Below, one piece after another: positions 57,920-64,000 of a stretch of DNA of 64,000 nt. Each line of letters begins with the position of its first letter. Position 1 is the stretch's first letter. Source of the DNA: Pseudoflavonifractor_A sp022772585 (GTDB lineage Bacteria; Bacillota; Clostridia; Oscillospirales; Oscillospiraceae); the NCBI RefSeq assembly GCF_052065415.1, contig NZ_JBQHUB010000001.1:1-64000 (forward strand), read 5' to 3'. Both the position numbers and the translations under genes were made by a program. Below the pieces are notes generated by a model. The model had not been told where the DNA came from and did not search any database. It saw only the letters and a list, made by a program, of their open reading frames with translations.

Positions 57920-58213
57920 ATGGAAACTTTACAGGCGCTTGGCATGATCGAAACAAAGGGACTGGTAGGCTCCATCGAGGCCGCTGATGCCATGGTAAAG
58001 GCGGCGAATGTGCATCTGATCGGCAAGGTCCATGTGGGCGGCGGCCTTGTGACGGTGATGGTCCGGGGCGATGTGGGCGCTGTGAAGGCCGCCACCGACG
58101 CCGGCGCGGCCGCGGCCTCCCGGGTGGGGGAGCTGGTCAGCGTGCACGTCATCCCCAGGCCCCACGACGAGGTGGAGTTCATCCTGCCCACGCTGGAGAA
58201 CAGCAGCCGCTGA
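57920..58213 (+). CDS. eutM: Hexameric BMC shell protein EutM, copy 1
   Basis: 97-aa single-BMC-domain protein of the EutM/PduA type that tiles the facets of the shell as hexamers. Landmarks are LGMIETKGLVGSIEAADAMVKAANV, the pore loop KVHVGGGLVTVMVRGDV, and AGELVSVHVIPRPH-like end (here VGELVSVHVIPRPH). The ATG at 57920 has GGAGG 8 nt upstream; five in-frame codons precede it. It is nearly identical to the next gene, differing mainly at the N-terminus, residue 32 and the last ~12 residues. Confidence 0.95.
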   Translation: METLQALGMIETKGLVGSIEAADAMVKAANVHLIGKVHVGGGLVTVMVRGDVGAVKAATDAGAAAASRVGELVSVHVIPRPHDEVEFILPTLENSSR

Positions 58214-58285
58214 GCGGCGAAAACCAATGCATCGCATGCAAACGGACACGGACCCATATGAAATGATGTGTAGGAGGATATGATA

Positions 58286-58579
58286 ATGGCGAATCTGCAG
58301 GCACTGGGCATGGTGGAAACAAAGGGACTGGTGGGCTCCATCGAGGCCGCCGACGCCATGGTGAAAGCGGCAAACGTCCGGCTGATCGGCAAGGTCCATG
58401 TGGGCGGCGGTCTTGTGACGGTGATGGTCCGGGGCGACGTGGGCGCCGTGAAGGCAGCCACCGACGCCGGGGCGGCCGCGGCCTCCCGGGTGGGAGAGCT
58501 GGTCAGCGTCCATGTGATCCCCCGTCCCCACAGCGACGTGGAGTTCATCCTTCCCACGCTGGAAGGAACGGCAGAGTAA
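58286..58579 (+). CDS. eutM: Hexameric BMC shell protein EutM, copy 2
   Basis: 97-aa paralogue of the preceding gene, with identical central pore region (GKVHVGGGLVTVMVRGDV). It differs at about ten positions, including His to Arg near residue 32 and a different C-terminal tail (EGTAE instead of ENSSR), which lines the outer face. The ATG at 58286 lies 8 nt after AGGAGG; an ATG two codons earlier is too close to it. A 72-bp gap with its own ribosome site separates the copies. The duplicate may tune shell ratios or pair as mixed hexamers. Confidence 0.95.
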   Translation: MANLQALGMVETKGLVGSIEAADAMVKAANVRLIGKVHVGGGLVTVMVRGDVGAVKAATDAGAAAASRVGELVSVHVIPRPHSDVEFILPTLEGTAE

Positions 58580-58612
58580 TCAGGCCGCGGCAGCGGGAGA
58601 GGCGGTGCGCAC

Positions 58613-59383
58613 GTGAAGAAGGAGCTTTTGAGCGATGTGGAACTGCGCGCATGGTGGCGCCCCGGAAGCGGCGGCACGTACCATGTGCGGCAGGGGACCA
58701 TCCTGACGCCGGCCGCCCGGGATTTTATCCGCGAGAAAAACATTCAGCTCTGCTGGGACGAGGAGCCCTCCTTTGAGCGGATGCCGGTGGACCCCATGCC
58801 CCGCCGGGGCGGGAAGGTCCGCTACCGGAACGCCGTGACAGGTGGGGAGACCGATACCAAGGGCGAGAATATGACGCATTTGCGGGGCAATCTCCTGGTC
58901 CCAAAGACCCATCCCCGCATCGCGTTCCGGGGGAGGCTGGATTCTCTGATGGCGCAGGTCATGCAGGTGCAGATCACAGCCCTTGAGGAGGGAAAACCGG
59001 CCCTTGCGGATGACCTGGATGAGGTGATGGGCCTGCTGCGGAACATACTGGCCGCCGAGGTGAAGGAGACCCCGCTGGAGGCCGTAAAGCTCCTGGGGAT
59101 GGACAGCGCCCAGCTCCGATATGCCTCTCACCACGTGCGGGAGAGCGTGGGGATCGACCATCCGGTCCCGAACTACCGGATGGGAAAGCTCTGCGTGACG
59201 CTCAACCTCCTGCGCACGCAGGTGCGGGAAGCGGAGCTCTCGGCCGCCCGGGCTTTTTCAGACGGGGACGGCGTGTGCGGGCGCGAGGACATTATGGAAG
59301 GGCTCAACCGTCTTTCCAGCGGTATCTACATCCTTTTCTGCCGGGAAGCGGCAGGACGGTTTGAGCGGGGGAAACAGAGATGA
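58613..59383 (+). CDS. eutT: EutT-type cobalamin adenosyltransferase
   Basis: 256-aa protein of the Firmicute EutT type. It would make adenosylcobalamin from ATP and reduced cobalamin for the lyase. The N-terminal part (YHVRQGTILTPAARDFIREKNIQLCWDEE) is a helix-turn element seen in EutT and EutQ-like proteins. The remaining helical bundle (TALEEGKPALADDLDEVMGLLRNILAAEVKETPL) belongs to the Cob_adeno_trans/PduO-like fold. It starts at a GTG with only a weak GGAGAGG site. Its stop overlaps pduL by 4 bp. Confidence 0.85.
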   Translation: MKKELLSDVELRAWWRPGSGGTYHVRQGTILTPAARDFIREKNIQLCWDEEPSFERMPVDPMPRRGGKVRYRNAVTGGETDTKGENMTHLRGNLLVPKTHPRIAFRGRLDSLMAQVMQVQITALEEGKPALADDLDEVMGLLRNILAAEVKETPLEAVKLLGMDSAQLRYASHHVRESVGIDHPVPNYRMGKLCVTLNLLRTQVREAELSAARAFSDGDGVCGREDIMEGLNRLSSGIYILFCREAAGRFERGKQR

Positions 59384-60054
59384 ACTATTACAGTGAACAG
59401 GATATCAGGGATATTGTCGCCTCCGTCCTGGCGCAGTCCGGGGCGGCAAAGGGACCCGGCGGCTGTGCCGATCCCCTTCCGGTGGAGATATCCGCCCGCC
59501 ATGTGCACCTGACGGAGGACGCGGTGGAGAAGCTCTATGGAACGGGCTGCAGGCTGACCCGGAAGCGGGAGCTCAGCCAGCCGGGCGAATTCCTCTCCGG
59601 CGAGCGGGTGAAGATCGTCACGGCCAGGGGCGTCATCGACAATGTGGCGGTTCTGGGCCCCGTGAGACAGCGGGTGCAGGTGGAGCTGTCCCTGACGGAC
59701 GCCCGCACACTGGGCATTCAGATCCCCGTGAACCTCTCGGGGGACCTGACGGGCGCCGGGGATGTGCTGCTCGTCGGCCCGGCGGGGATCCTGGAGGCAA
59801 AGGGCTCCGCCATTGCGGCGAAGGCCCATATCCATATGACCCCGGCGGATGCCGGGCGTTACGGCGTCCGCAACGGCCAGTCCGTGAGCGTCCGGCTTCA
59901 GACGTCCCGCCCGGTGACGCTGGAGGATGTGGTGGTCCGGGTGAAAGATACCTTCCGCCTGGCGGTCCACATCGACTTTGACGAGGCCAATGCGGCGGCG
60001 GCCGGCGGGGAGATCACGGGCATTCTGGCAGAGAGCAGGTGTAACATTGAGTGA
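59380..60054 (+). CDS. pduL: Phosphate acyltransferase PduL
   Basis: Converts acetyl-CoA and phosphate to acetyl phosphate, releasing CoA for EutE (224 aa). The zinc-binding histidines are visible in ISARHVHL (His41, His43), AHIHMTPADA and VHIDFDEANA. The first ~20 residues (SEQDIRDIVASVLAQS) form an amphipathic encapsulation helix, so it should be located inside the shell. PduL replaces the unrelated EutD/Pta. It overlaps the end of eutT by 4 bp and the next gene by 8 bp. Confidence 0.95.
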   Translation: MNYYSEQDIRDIVASVLAQSGAAKGPGGCADPLPVEISARHVHLTEDAVEKLYGTGCRLTRKRELSQPGEFLSGERVKIVTARGVIDNVAVLGPVRQRVQVELSLTDARTLGIQIPVNLSGDLTGAGDVLLVGPAGILEAKGSAIAAKAHIHMTPADAGRYGVRNGQSVSVRLQTSRPVTLEDVVVRVKDTFRLAVHIDFDEANAAAAGGEITGILAESRCNIE

Positions 60055-60745
60055 GATTAACATAGAACGGCTGGTGGAAGACGTGACCCGGCAGGTGCTC
60101 TCCGCGCTGCAGGCGCGGCAGGACGCCGCGGAGGAAGCGGCGGGAAAAGACCGGTGCCTGGTGGTGGGAAAGCTTGAGGACGTCCCGGATGCGCTGAAAC
60201 GCGGCGCCGTGCTGTGCGGCATGGAGGAATACGAGGGCTGCAAAAATATCCTGCGCTTTCAGAGAGTCATCATCTCCGGACTGACCCTGGTGCAGCTGGC
60301 GGATATCGCCCTTGGCAGGCCGGGGGACAGCGGCTCCTGTGCTGTGGTCAGCGCGCTGCTCCACGGCGTGGAGGTGGTCCTGCTGGAGTCGGCGCTGCCG
60401 CACCGCTCCTGCGCAGGGAAAGGCAGCACCGGCCTGTATGCGCTCCTGGAGGGACATGTCCGGACCATCCAGGCCTTTGGCGTGAAGCTGCTGGCAAAGG
60501 AGCGGCTGGCCGTCCCTGAGACGGCTCCGGTGAGACCGCCGAAATATCAGGCGCCGGCGCCTGAGCCGGTCAAGGGCAGCGCGCGGCCCAGCGTGGGCAG
60601 GCTCATTTCCGAATCGGACGCGCTGGCCATGGCAGCGGCGTCTGGCGGGCAGCCGGTCCGCGTGGCCGGGGACGCGATCCTGACCCCCTCCGCCTGGGAT
60701 GTATTTACCAGAGCGAGGGTGGAGGTCATTCGCGGAGACGGGTGA
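60047..60745 (+). CDS. TIGR02536-type ethanolamine utilisation protein
   Basis: 232-aa protein of the uncharacterised group found in clostridial eut operons beside pduL and eutN. The N-terminus (SEINIERLVEDVTRQVLSALQAR) is another amphipathic encapsulation-like helix. The core has an LESALPHRSCAGKGSTGLYALLEGHVRTIQAFGVKLLAKE stretch reminiscent of a flavoprotein-like alpha/beta fold. A C-terminal segment (GRLISESDALAM...DAILTPSAWDVFTRARVEVIRG) resembles the EutT N-terminal element. Its TTG start overlaps pduL; the ribosome site is weak, suggesting translational coupling. Function unknown, but location and helix imply luminal cargo. Confidence 0.75.
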   Translation: MSEINIERLVEDVTRQVLSALQARQDAAEEAAGKDRCLVVGKLEDVPDALKRGAVLCGMEEYEGCKNILRFQRVIISGLTLVQLADIALGRPGDSGSCAVVSALLHGVEVVLLESALPHRSCAGKGSTGLYALLEGHVRTIQAFGVKLLAKERLAVPETAPVRPPKYQAPAPEPVKGSARPSVGRLISESDALAMAAASGGQPVRVAGDAILTPSAWDVFTRARVEVIRGDG

Positions 60746-60757
60746 ACGGAGGACAAT

Positions 60758-61033
60758 ATGGTTATTTGCAGAGTAGTGGGCCATGTCTGGGCCACCAAGA
60801 AAGAGGAGAACCTGGAGGGCCTGAAGCTGATGGTGGTCCGGGAGGATCCGGCCTACGGAGGGAAGGAAGGGACCTTTGTGGCTGCCGACGCCGTGGGCGC
60901 GGGGATCGGGGAACAGGTCCTGGTGGTCTCCGGCAGTACGGCCCGCAAGGCGTTTGGAAGAGATGATATCCCGGCCGACATGGCGATCGTGGGCATTATC
61001 GATACCCTGGAGGTAGACCGGTCGGGAAAGTAG
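60758..61033 (+). CDS. eutN: Pentameric BMC vertex protein EutN
   Basis: 91-aa EutN/CcmL-type protein that forms pentamers closing the vertices of the shell. MVICRVVGHVWATKKEENLEGLKLMVV and DAVGAGIGEQVLVVSGSTARKAF are diagnostic. CGGAGGACAAT precedes the ATG. It follows the TIGR02536-type gene and precedes pduS in the same operon. Confidence 0.96.
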   Translation: MVICRVVGHVWATKKEENLEGLKLMVVREDPAYGGKEGTFVAADAVGAGIGEQVLVVSGSTARKAFGRDDIPADMAIVGIIDTLEVDRSGK

Positions 61034-61051
61034 TATTGGAGAGCGCGTATT

Positions 61052-62395
61052 ATGGATTTGCTGAACCAGATCGCCGCGGCAGGCGTCGTAGGCTGCGGCG
61101 GAGCCGGATTTCCCACGCATGTGAAGCTCAGGGGCACATTTGAGTATCTGATCGTCAACGGCGCGGAGTGTGAGCCCCTGCTGCACAACGACCGCTTTCT
61201 CATGCGCAATATGGCGTCGGAGATTGTGCAGGCCACCCAGGCCGTGGCAAAGGAGCTGGGGATCCCGCACAGCGTGATCGCCCTCAAGAGCCACTATACC
61301 CGGGAGGTATCCGCGCTGAAGGAGGCCATTGCCCGTCTGGGGGCCGACGTCAGGGTCCATGAGCTGGAGAGCTTCTATCCGGCGGGCGATGAGCAGAGCA
61401 TCGTATACGAGGTGACCGGGCGCGTGGTCCCCCCGGCGGGACTGCCGGGACAGGTGGGGGCCGTGGTGGACAATGTGGCCACGATCTATGCCGTTTACGA
61501 GGCCATGCGCGGCGTCCCCCTGACGAAGAGATACCTGACCGTGGCGGGCGAGGTGCGCCATCCCGCCATCCTCTGCGTGCCGGTGGGCGTCAGCTTCAGG
61601 ACCTGTCTGGAGCTGGCCGGCGGGACGAAAACGGACGACTTTATTGTGATTTCCGGCGGGCCGATGATGGGAAAGACGGTGCGGAAAGAGGAACTGGATA
61701 CCGCAGTGGTCACCAAGACCACCTCGGGCATCCTGGTGCTCCCGGCGGACGGCCGCCATGGGAGGGATGCCGCCGTGGATCTGAGACGGATGCTCAATCA
61801 GGCGCGTTCCGCCTGCATCCAGTGCACCAACTGCACGCAGCTCTGCCCCCGGCATCTGCTGGGACACCCGCTCTCGCCCCACCGCATCATGCGGAAGATG
61901 GCCTCCGGCGCCGATTGCAGGGATATGCTGGACGACCCGGATATCCGCAGCGCGCAGCTGTGCTGTGAGTGCGGCATCTGTGAGGTGTATGCCTGTCCCA
62001 TGGGCCTGATGCCCAGGAAGATCAACGCCATGATCAAGCGGGAGCTGGCAGCCGGGGGGATCCGGTATCAGCGCACCGGAGAGAGCTGGACGCCCAGCCC
62101 GGAGCGGGAGATGCGGAAGGCGCCCACCGAAAAGGTGGCGTTCCGCGCCGGCGTCCACGCCTATTATAACGATGAAGCGGAAGATCTGATCTGCTGCGAG
62201 CCGGAGCGCGTCTCCATCCCCGTCCGGATGCACATCGGCGCGCCTGCGGTGCCTGTGGTATCCGTGGGCGACAGGGTGAATGAGGGCGATGAGATCGCGC
62301 GGCCCCGGCAGGGCGATCTGGGCGCGGTGATCCACGCCAGCATCTCCGGCCGTGTGACCGCGGTGGGCGAGACGATAACCATCGTGAAGGAATGA
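61052..62395 (+). CDS. pduS: PduS-like flavin/iron-sulfur NADH oxidoreductase
   Basis: 447-aa RnfC-related protein. The N-terminus has the Gly-rich GVVGCGGAGFPTHVKL NADH/FMN region, then a SLBB-like segment. Two [4Fe-4S] sets follow (CIQCTNCTQLCP and CCECGICEVYACP). The C-terminus ends in a barrel-sandwich-like domain (VNEGDEIARPRQGDLGAVIHASISGRV). In Pdu compartments, PduS moves electrons and reduces cobalamin for the adenosyltransferase, and may pass electrons across the shell via PduT. Its partner here is the next gene. Confidence 0.92.
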   Translation: MDLLNQIAAAGVVGCGGAGFPTHVKLRGTFEYLIVNGAECEPLLHNDRFLMRNMASEIVQATQAVAKELGIPHSVIALKSHYTREVSALKEAIARLGADVRVHELESFYPAGDEQSIVYEVTGRVVPPAGLPGQVGAVVDNVATIYAVYEAMRGVPLTKRYLTVAGEVRHPAILCVPVGVSFRTCLELAGGTKTDDFIVISGGPMMGKTVRKEELDTAVVTKTTSGILVLPADGRHGRDAAVDLRRMLNQARSACIQCTNCTQLCPRHLLGHPLSPHRIMRKMASGADCRDMLDDPDIRSAQLCCECGICEVYACPMGLMPRKINAMIKRELAAGGIRYQRTGESWTPSPEREMRKAPTEKVAFRAGVHAYYNDEAEDLICCEPERVSIPVRMHIGAPAVPVVSVGDRVNEGDEIARPRQGDLGAVIHASISGRVTAVGETITIVKE

Positions 62396-62406
62396 GGGTG
62401 AGACGG

Positions 62407-62952
62407 ATGGAAACGATCGGTTTTCTGGAACTCAACAGCATTGCGAAGGGGATCGAGGCCGCGGATATCGTGTTAAAGACCGCCGCCGTGGAGCTGATCT
62501 TCTCCAGGGCCGGCTGCCCCGGAAAGTATTACCTGCTGTTCACAGGCGATGTGGCCGCGGTCCAGGCCTCCATCGAAGCGGGATGCGCCGCCGGCGGGGA
62601 CCATGTGGTGGACCACTGTGTGATCCCCTCGGTGCACCCTCAGGTTATCCGCGCCATCAACATGACCAACATGCCGGAGGAGCTCCGCGCCGTCGGCGTA
62701 ATGGAGTTCTTCTCCGTGACGGCCTCGGTCTACAGCGCCGACGCCGCCGTCAAGGCGGCGGATGTGGACCTGGTGGACGTGCGTCTGGGGACCGGGATCG
62801 GGGGCAAGTCCTTCGTGGTCCTGACCGGCGAGGTGGCGGCCGTGCGGGAGGCGGTCAGCTGCGGCATCCATACGCCGGCGGCGGAGGGGATGCTGGTGTC
62901 CTCCGTCGTCATCCCCAACCCCCACCGCGATCTTCTGAGCAGTCTTATGTAA
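62407..62952 (+). CDS. pduT: PduT-like tandem-BMC shell protein with Fe-S cysteine
   Basis: 181-aa protein with two BMC domains (about 1-90 and 95-178). The motif SRAGCPGKYYLLFTGDV contains Cys37, equivalent to the PduT cysteine (three per trimer) that holds a [4Fe-4S] cluster at the pore. The second domain starts AVGVMEFFSVTASVYSADAAVKAADV. It is directly after pduS, the partner it is thought to exchange electrons with. The ATG at 62407 follows GAGGGTGAG; an in-frame ATG overlapping the pduS stop is five codons earlier. Confidence 0.93.
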   Translation: METIGFLELNSIAKGIEAADIVLKTAAVELIFSRAGCPGKYYLLFTGDVAAVQASIEAGCAAGGDHVVDHCVIPSVHPQVIRAINMTNMPEELRAVGVMEFFSVTASVYSADAAVKAADVDLVDVRLGTGIGGKSFVVLTGEVAAVREAVSCGIHTPAAEGMLVSSVVIPNPHRDLLSSLM

Positions 62953-62965
62953 GGGAGGTGGGACC

Positions 62966-63319
62966 ATGATCGAAGCGGAGGGCAAGCAGAGAATCATTCA
63001 GGAATTCGTCCCCGGCAAGCAGGTGACCCTGGCCCATCTGATCGCAAATCCGGACAGCACGCTTTACAAGAAGCTGGGTGTGGTGGGAGAACACGAGGGC
63101 GCGCTGGGCATCATGACCATTACGCCCAGCGAGGCTGCGATCATCGGCGCCGACGTGGCCACAAAGGCTGCCAACGTGGAGGTGGTCTTTGTGGACCGGT
63201 TTAACGGTTCCCTGGTCATCGGCGGCGATGTGGCCAGCGTGGAGGCCGCGCTGAAGGACGTGCTGGACGTGCTGGAAAACACGCTGCACTTCGCGCCCAC
63301 GGTCATCACAAGGACATGA
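62966..63319 (+). CDS. eutS: EutS/PduU-type BMC shell protein
   Basis: 117-aa circularly permuted BMC-domain protein forming bent or plugged hexamers. The N-terminal extension (KQRIIQEFVPGKQVTLAHLIANP) is the beta-barrel plug of EutS/PduU, followed by LGIMTITPSEAAIIGADVATKAANVEVVFVDRFNGSLVIGGDV. GGGAGGTG precedes the ATG. Its stop overlaps eutP by 4 bp. Confidence 0.95.
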   Translation: MIEAEGKQRIIQEFVPGKQVTLAHLIANPDSTLYKKLGVVGEHEGALGIMTITPSEAAIIGADVATKAANVEVVFVDRFNGSLVIGGDVASVEAALKDVLDVLENTLHFAPTVITRT

Positions 63320-63768
63320 AAAAGATCATGCTGGTGGGCTCCATCGCCTGCGGCAAGACCACGCTCTGCCAAAGGCTCAACGGTATGGAGCAAAAATATA
63401 AAAAGACCCAGGCCATAGAGGTCATTAATCAGACCATTGATACCCCTGGCGAATACCTGGAGCACCGCTCTTACCTGAGCAGTCTCATGGTAACGTCGGT
63501 GGATGTTGACCTGGTGCTGTTTCTGCTGGATGCGACCCAGAGCAGGTACATGTATTCCCCGGGGCAGGCCGCGGGCTTTCCCGTGCCGGTCATTGGTGTG
63601 ATCACAAAGATTGACCGGGCCACGGCGCGGGAGCTCCGGGATGCCCGGGAGCTTTTGGAGCTGGCCGGAGCGGCGCCGGTCTTTGAAGTCTGCGCCCTGG
63701 ACGGCAGAGGCGTCGATGCGCTGCTGGCATATTTGCAGGAGCCGCCGGAATATTCGGAGGAGGCCTGA
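63316..63768 (+). CDS. eutP: EutP/PduV-type small GTPase
   Basis: 150-aa Ras-like P-loop GTPase. G1 is GSIACGKTT near residue 9, G3 the DTPGEYLEH region, and G4 ITKIDRA near residue 95. PduV associates with the outer face of the shell; some EutP proteins have acetate-kinase-like activity. It lacks other domains. The ATG overlaps the eutS stop by 4 bp. It is the last gene of the operon before the gap and promoter ahead of the response regulator. Confidence 0.94.
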   Translation: MKKIMLVGSIACGKTTLCQRLNGMEQKYKKTQAIEVINQTIDTPGEYLEHRSYLSSLMVTSVDVDLVLFLLDATQSRYMYSPGQAAGFPVPVIGVITKIDRATARELRDARELLELAGAAPVFEVCALDGRGVDALLAYLQEPPEYSEEA

Positions 63769-63844
63769 CCGAAAGAAGATCCATGGCAGGTTTACCGCAT
63801 GTGCGGCAGGCCTACCGCTGTTTTTGCGATTCATCTCATTGGAT

Positions 63845-63874
63845 TTGACATGCTCCCGGTCCGGGTTATACAAT
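63845..63874 (+). promoter_or_regulatory. Promoter of the response-regulator gene
   Basis: TTGACA (63845-63850) with TACAAT (63869-63874, spacer 18) or TATACA (63867-63872, spacer 16). It lies in the 187-nt gap after eutP, so the regulator would have a basal promoter of its own. Confidence 0.7.
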
Positions 63875-63955
63875 ACCTGTAGTGTGCTGCGGGAAATATG
63901 GATGAAAGCAGCATGACGGACCACGCTTGTGATGTTTTTTAGAAGGGGTTTGTTT

Positions 63956-64000
63956 ATGAAGCGGGTTGTTTTGGCGGATGATGAGCCGATCACCAGGCTA
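63956..64000 (+). CDS. eutV: Response regulator, 5' end only (probable EutV)
   Basis: Only the first 15 codons lie in the window (MKRVVLADDEPITRL). They match the start of a receiver domain including the acidic ADDE pocket and the PITR stretch typical of EutV, the ANTAR antiterminator of eut operons. AGAAGGGG precedes the ATG. Identification as EutV rests on position, on the leader terminator upstream of eutA and on this short start; the ANTAR domain itself is outside the window. Confidence 0.7.
   Translation, partial: MKRVVLADDEPITRL

Noticed and set aside
58214..58285. Small TGCAT/ATGCA hairpin between the eutM copies as a second ANTAR site
   Set aside because: The stem is 5 bp with a 3-nt loop and no paired partner or terminator, so it does not fit the known architecture.
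55624..58743. Open frame of more than 1,000 codons on the minus strand opposite eutL-eutE-eutM
   Set aside because: It is opposite well-identified eut genes; the translation includes the near-repeated complement of the two eutM copies and no recognisable domain.
60014..62335. Long minus-strand open frame opposite the pduL/eutN/pduS genes
   Set aside because: Shadow of plus-strand genes with clear iron-sulfur and BMC motifs; low-complexity His/Gly/Arg-rich product.
63785..63831. Terminator after eutP
   Set aside because: Only a 4-bp GCGG/CCGC stem with a mismatch precedes the T-run; repeats CAGG-TACCGC are present, but the fold is too weak to call.
1..64000. CRISPR arrays, tRNA or rRNA genes, insertion sequences, prophage genes
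   Set aside because: I found no regular spaced repeats, cloverleaf-like genes, transposase or phage-structural frames by reading both strands; a dedicated search could still find a degenerate element.

Overview
The window reads as a chromosomal segment of a GC-rich, anaerobic, gut-type Firmicute, most likely an Oscillospiraceae relative such as Flavonifractor, Intestinimonas or Lawsonibacter. This rests on the GC-rich codon use, Gram-positive ribosome-binding sites with several GTG/TTG starts, the UPF0210/UPF0237 pair, zinc-ribbon/beta-propeller proteins, an S-layer-type (SLH) protein and a Firmicute-style ethanolamine utilisation locus governed by a response regulator. The genus is inference. 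I saw no rRNA, tRNA, CRISPR array, insertion sequence or prophage.

Layout. 0.2-7.1 kb holds housekeeping genes: a CBS-domain CNNM/HlyC-type membrane protein, a PfoR-like PTS IIC permease, the UPF0210/ACT/YfbR operon, a Crh-like HPr without the catalytic His, and the tRNA methylthiotransferase MtaB. 7.2-22.7 kb is an accessory catabolic region. One minus-strand operon encodes MmgE/PrpD, ornithine cyclodeaminase-like, Asp/Glu racemase-like and molybdopterin oxidoreductase proteins. A second encodes a tautomerase, an opine dehydrogenase, a flavoprotein, a 4x[4Fe-4S] protein and an amidohydrolase. A LysR regulator, an M20 amidohydrolase and an amino-acid permease are divergent from them. Together they look like uptake and breakdown of an N-substituted amino acid or similar compound; the substrate is not evident.

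22.8-31.4 kb holds a FUSC-like membrane protein, thyA-folA-nudix, pgi, a small P-loop protein, and a PepSY protein next to an ECF sigma/anti-sigma pair that also carries PepSY modules. 31.4-34.9 kb holds two tandem zinc-ribbon/propeller paralogues. 35-48 kb is an envelope and efflux block: MMPL exporter plus secreted coiled-coil protein, a divergent two-component system, and a HlyD adaptor-ABC ATPase-permease-SLH operon. A repeated TTCTTAATA box lies upstream of all three transcription units. 48-51.7 kb holds an SDR dehydrogenase, a membrane-anchored LuxR regulator and three small genes.

51.8-64 kb is an ethanolamine bacterial microcompartment operon: eutA-B-C-L, aldehyde dehydrogenase, two eutM, eutT, pduL, a TIGR02536-type protein, eutN, pduS, pduT, eutS, eutP, then the first 15 codons of a response regulator that is probably eutV. 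EutBC would make acetaldehyde and ammonia, EutE would make acetyl-CoA, PduL would make acetyl phosphate, EutT and EutA would maintain the cobalamin cofactor, and PduS/PduT would carry electrons across the shell. The operon has a clear promoter, then a hairpin and an intrinsic terminator before eutA, as expected for ANTAR-type antitermination.
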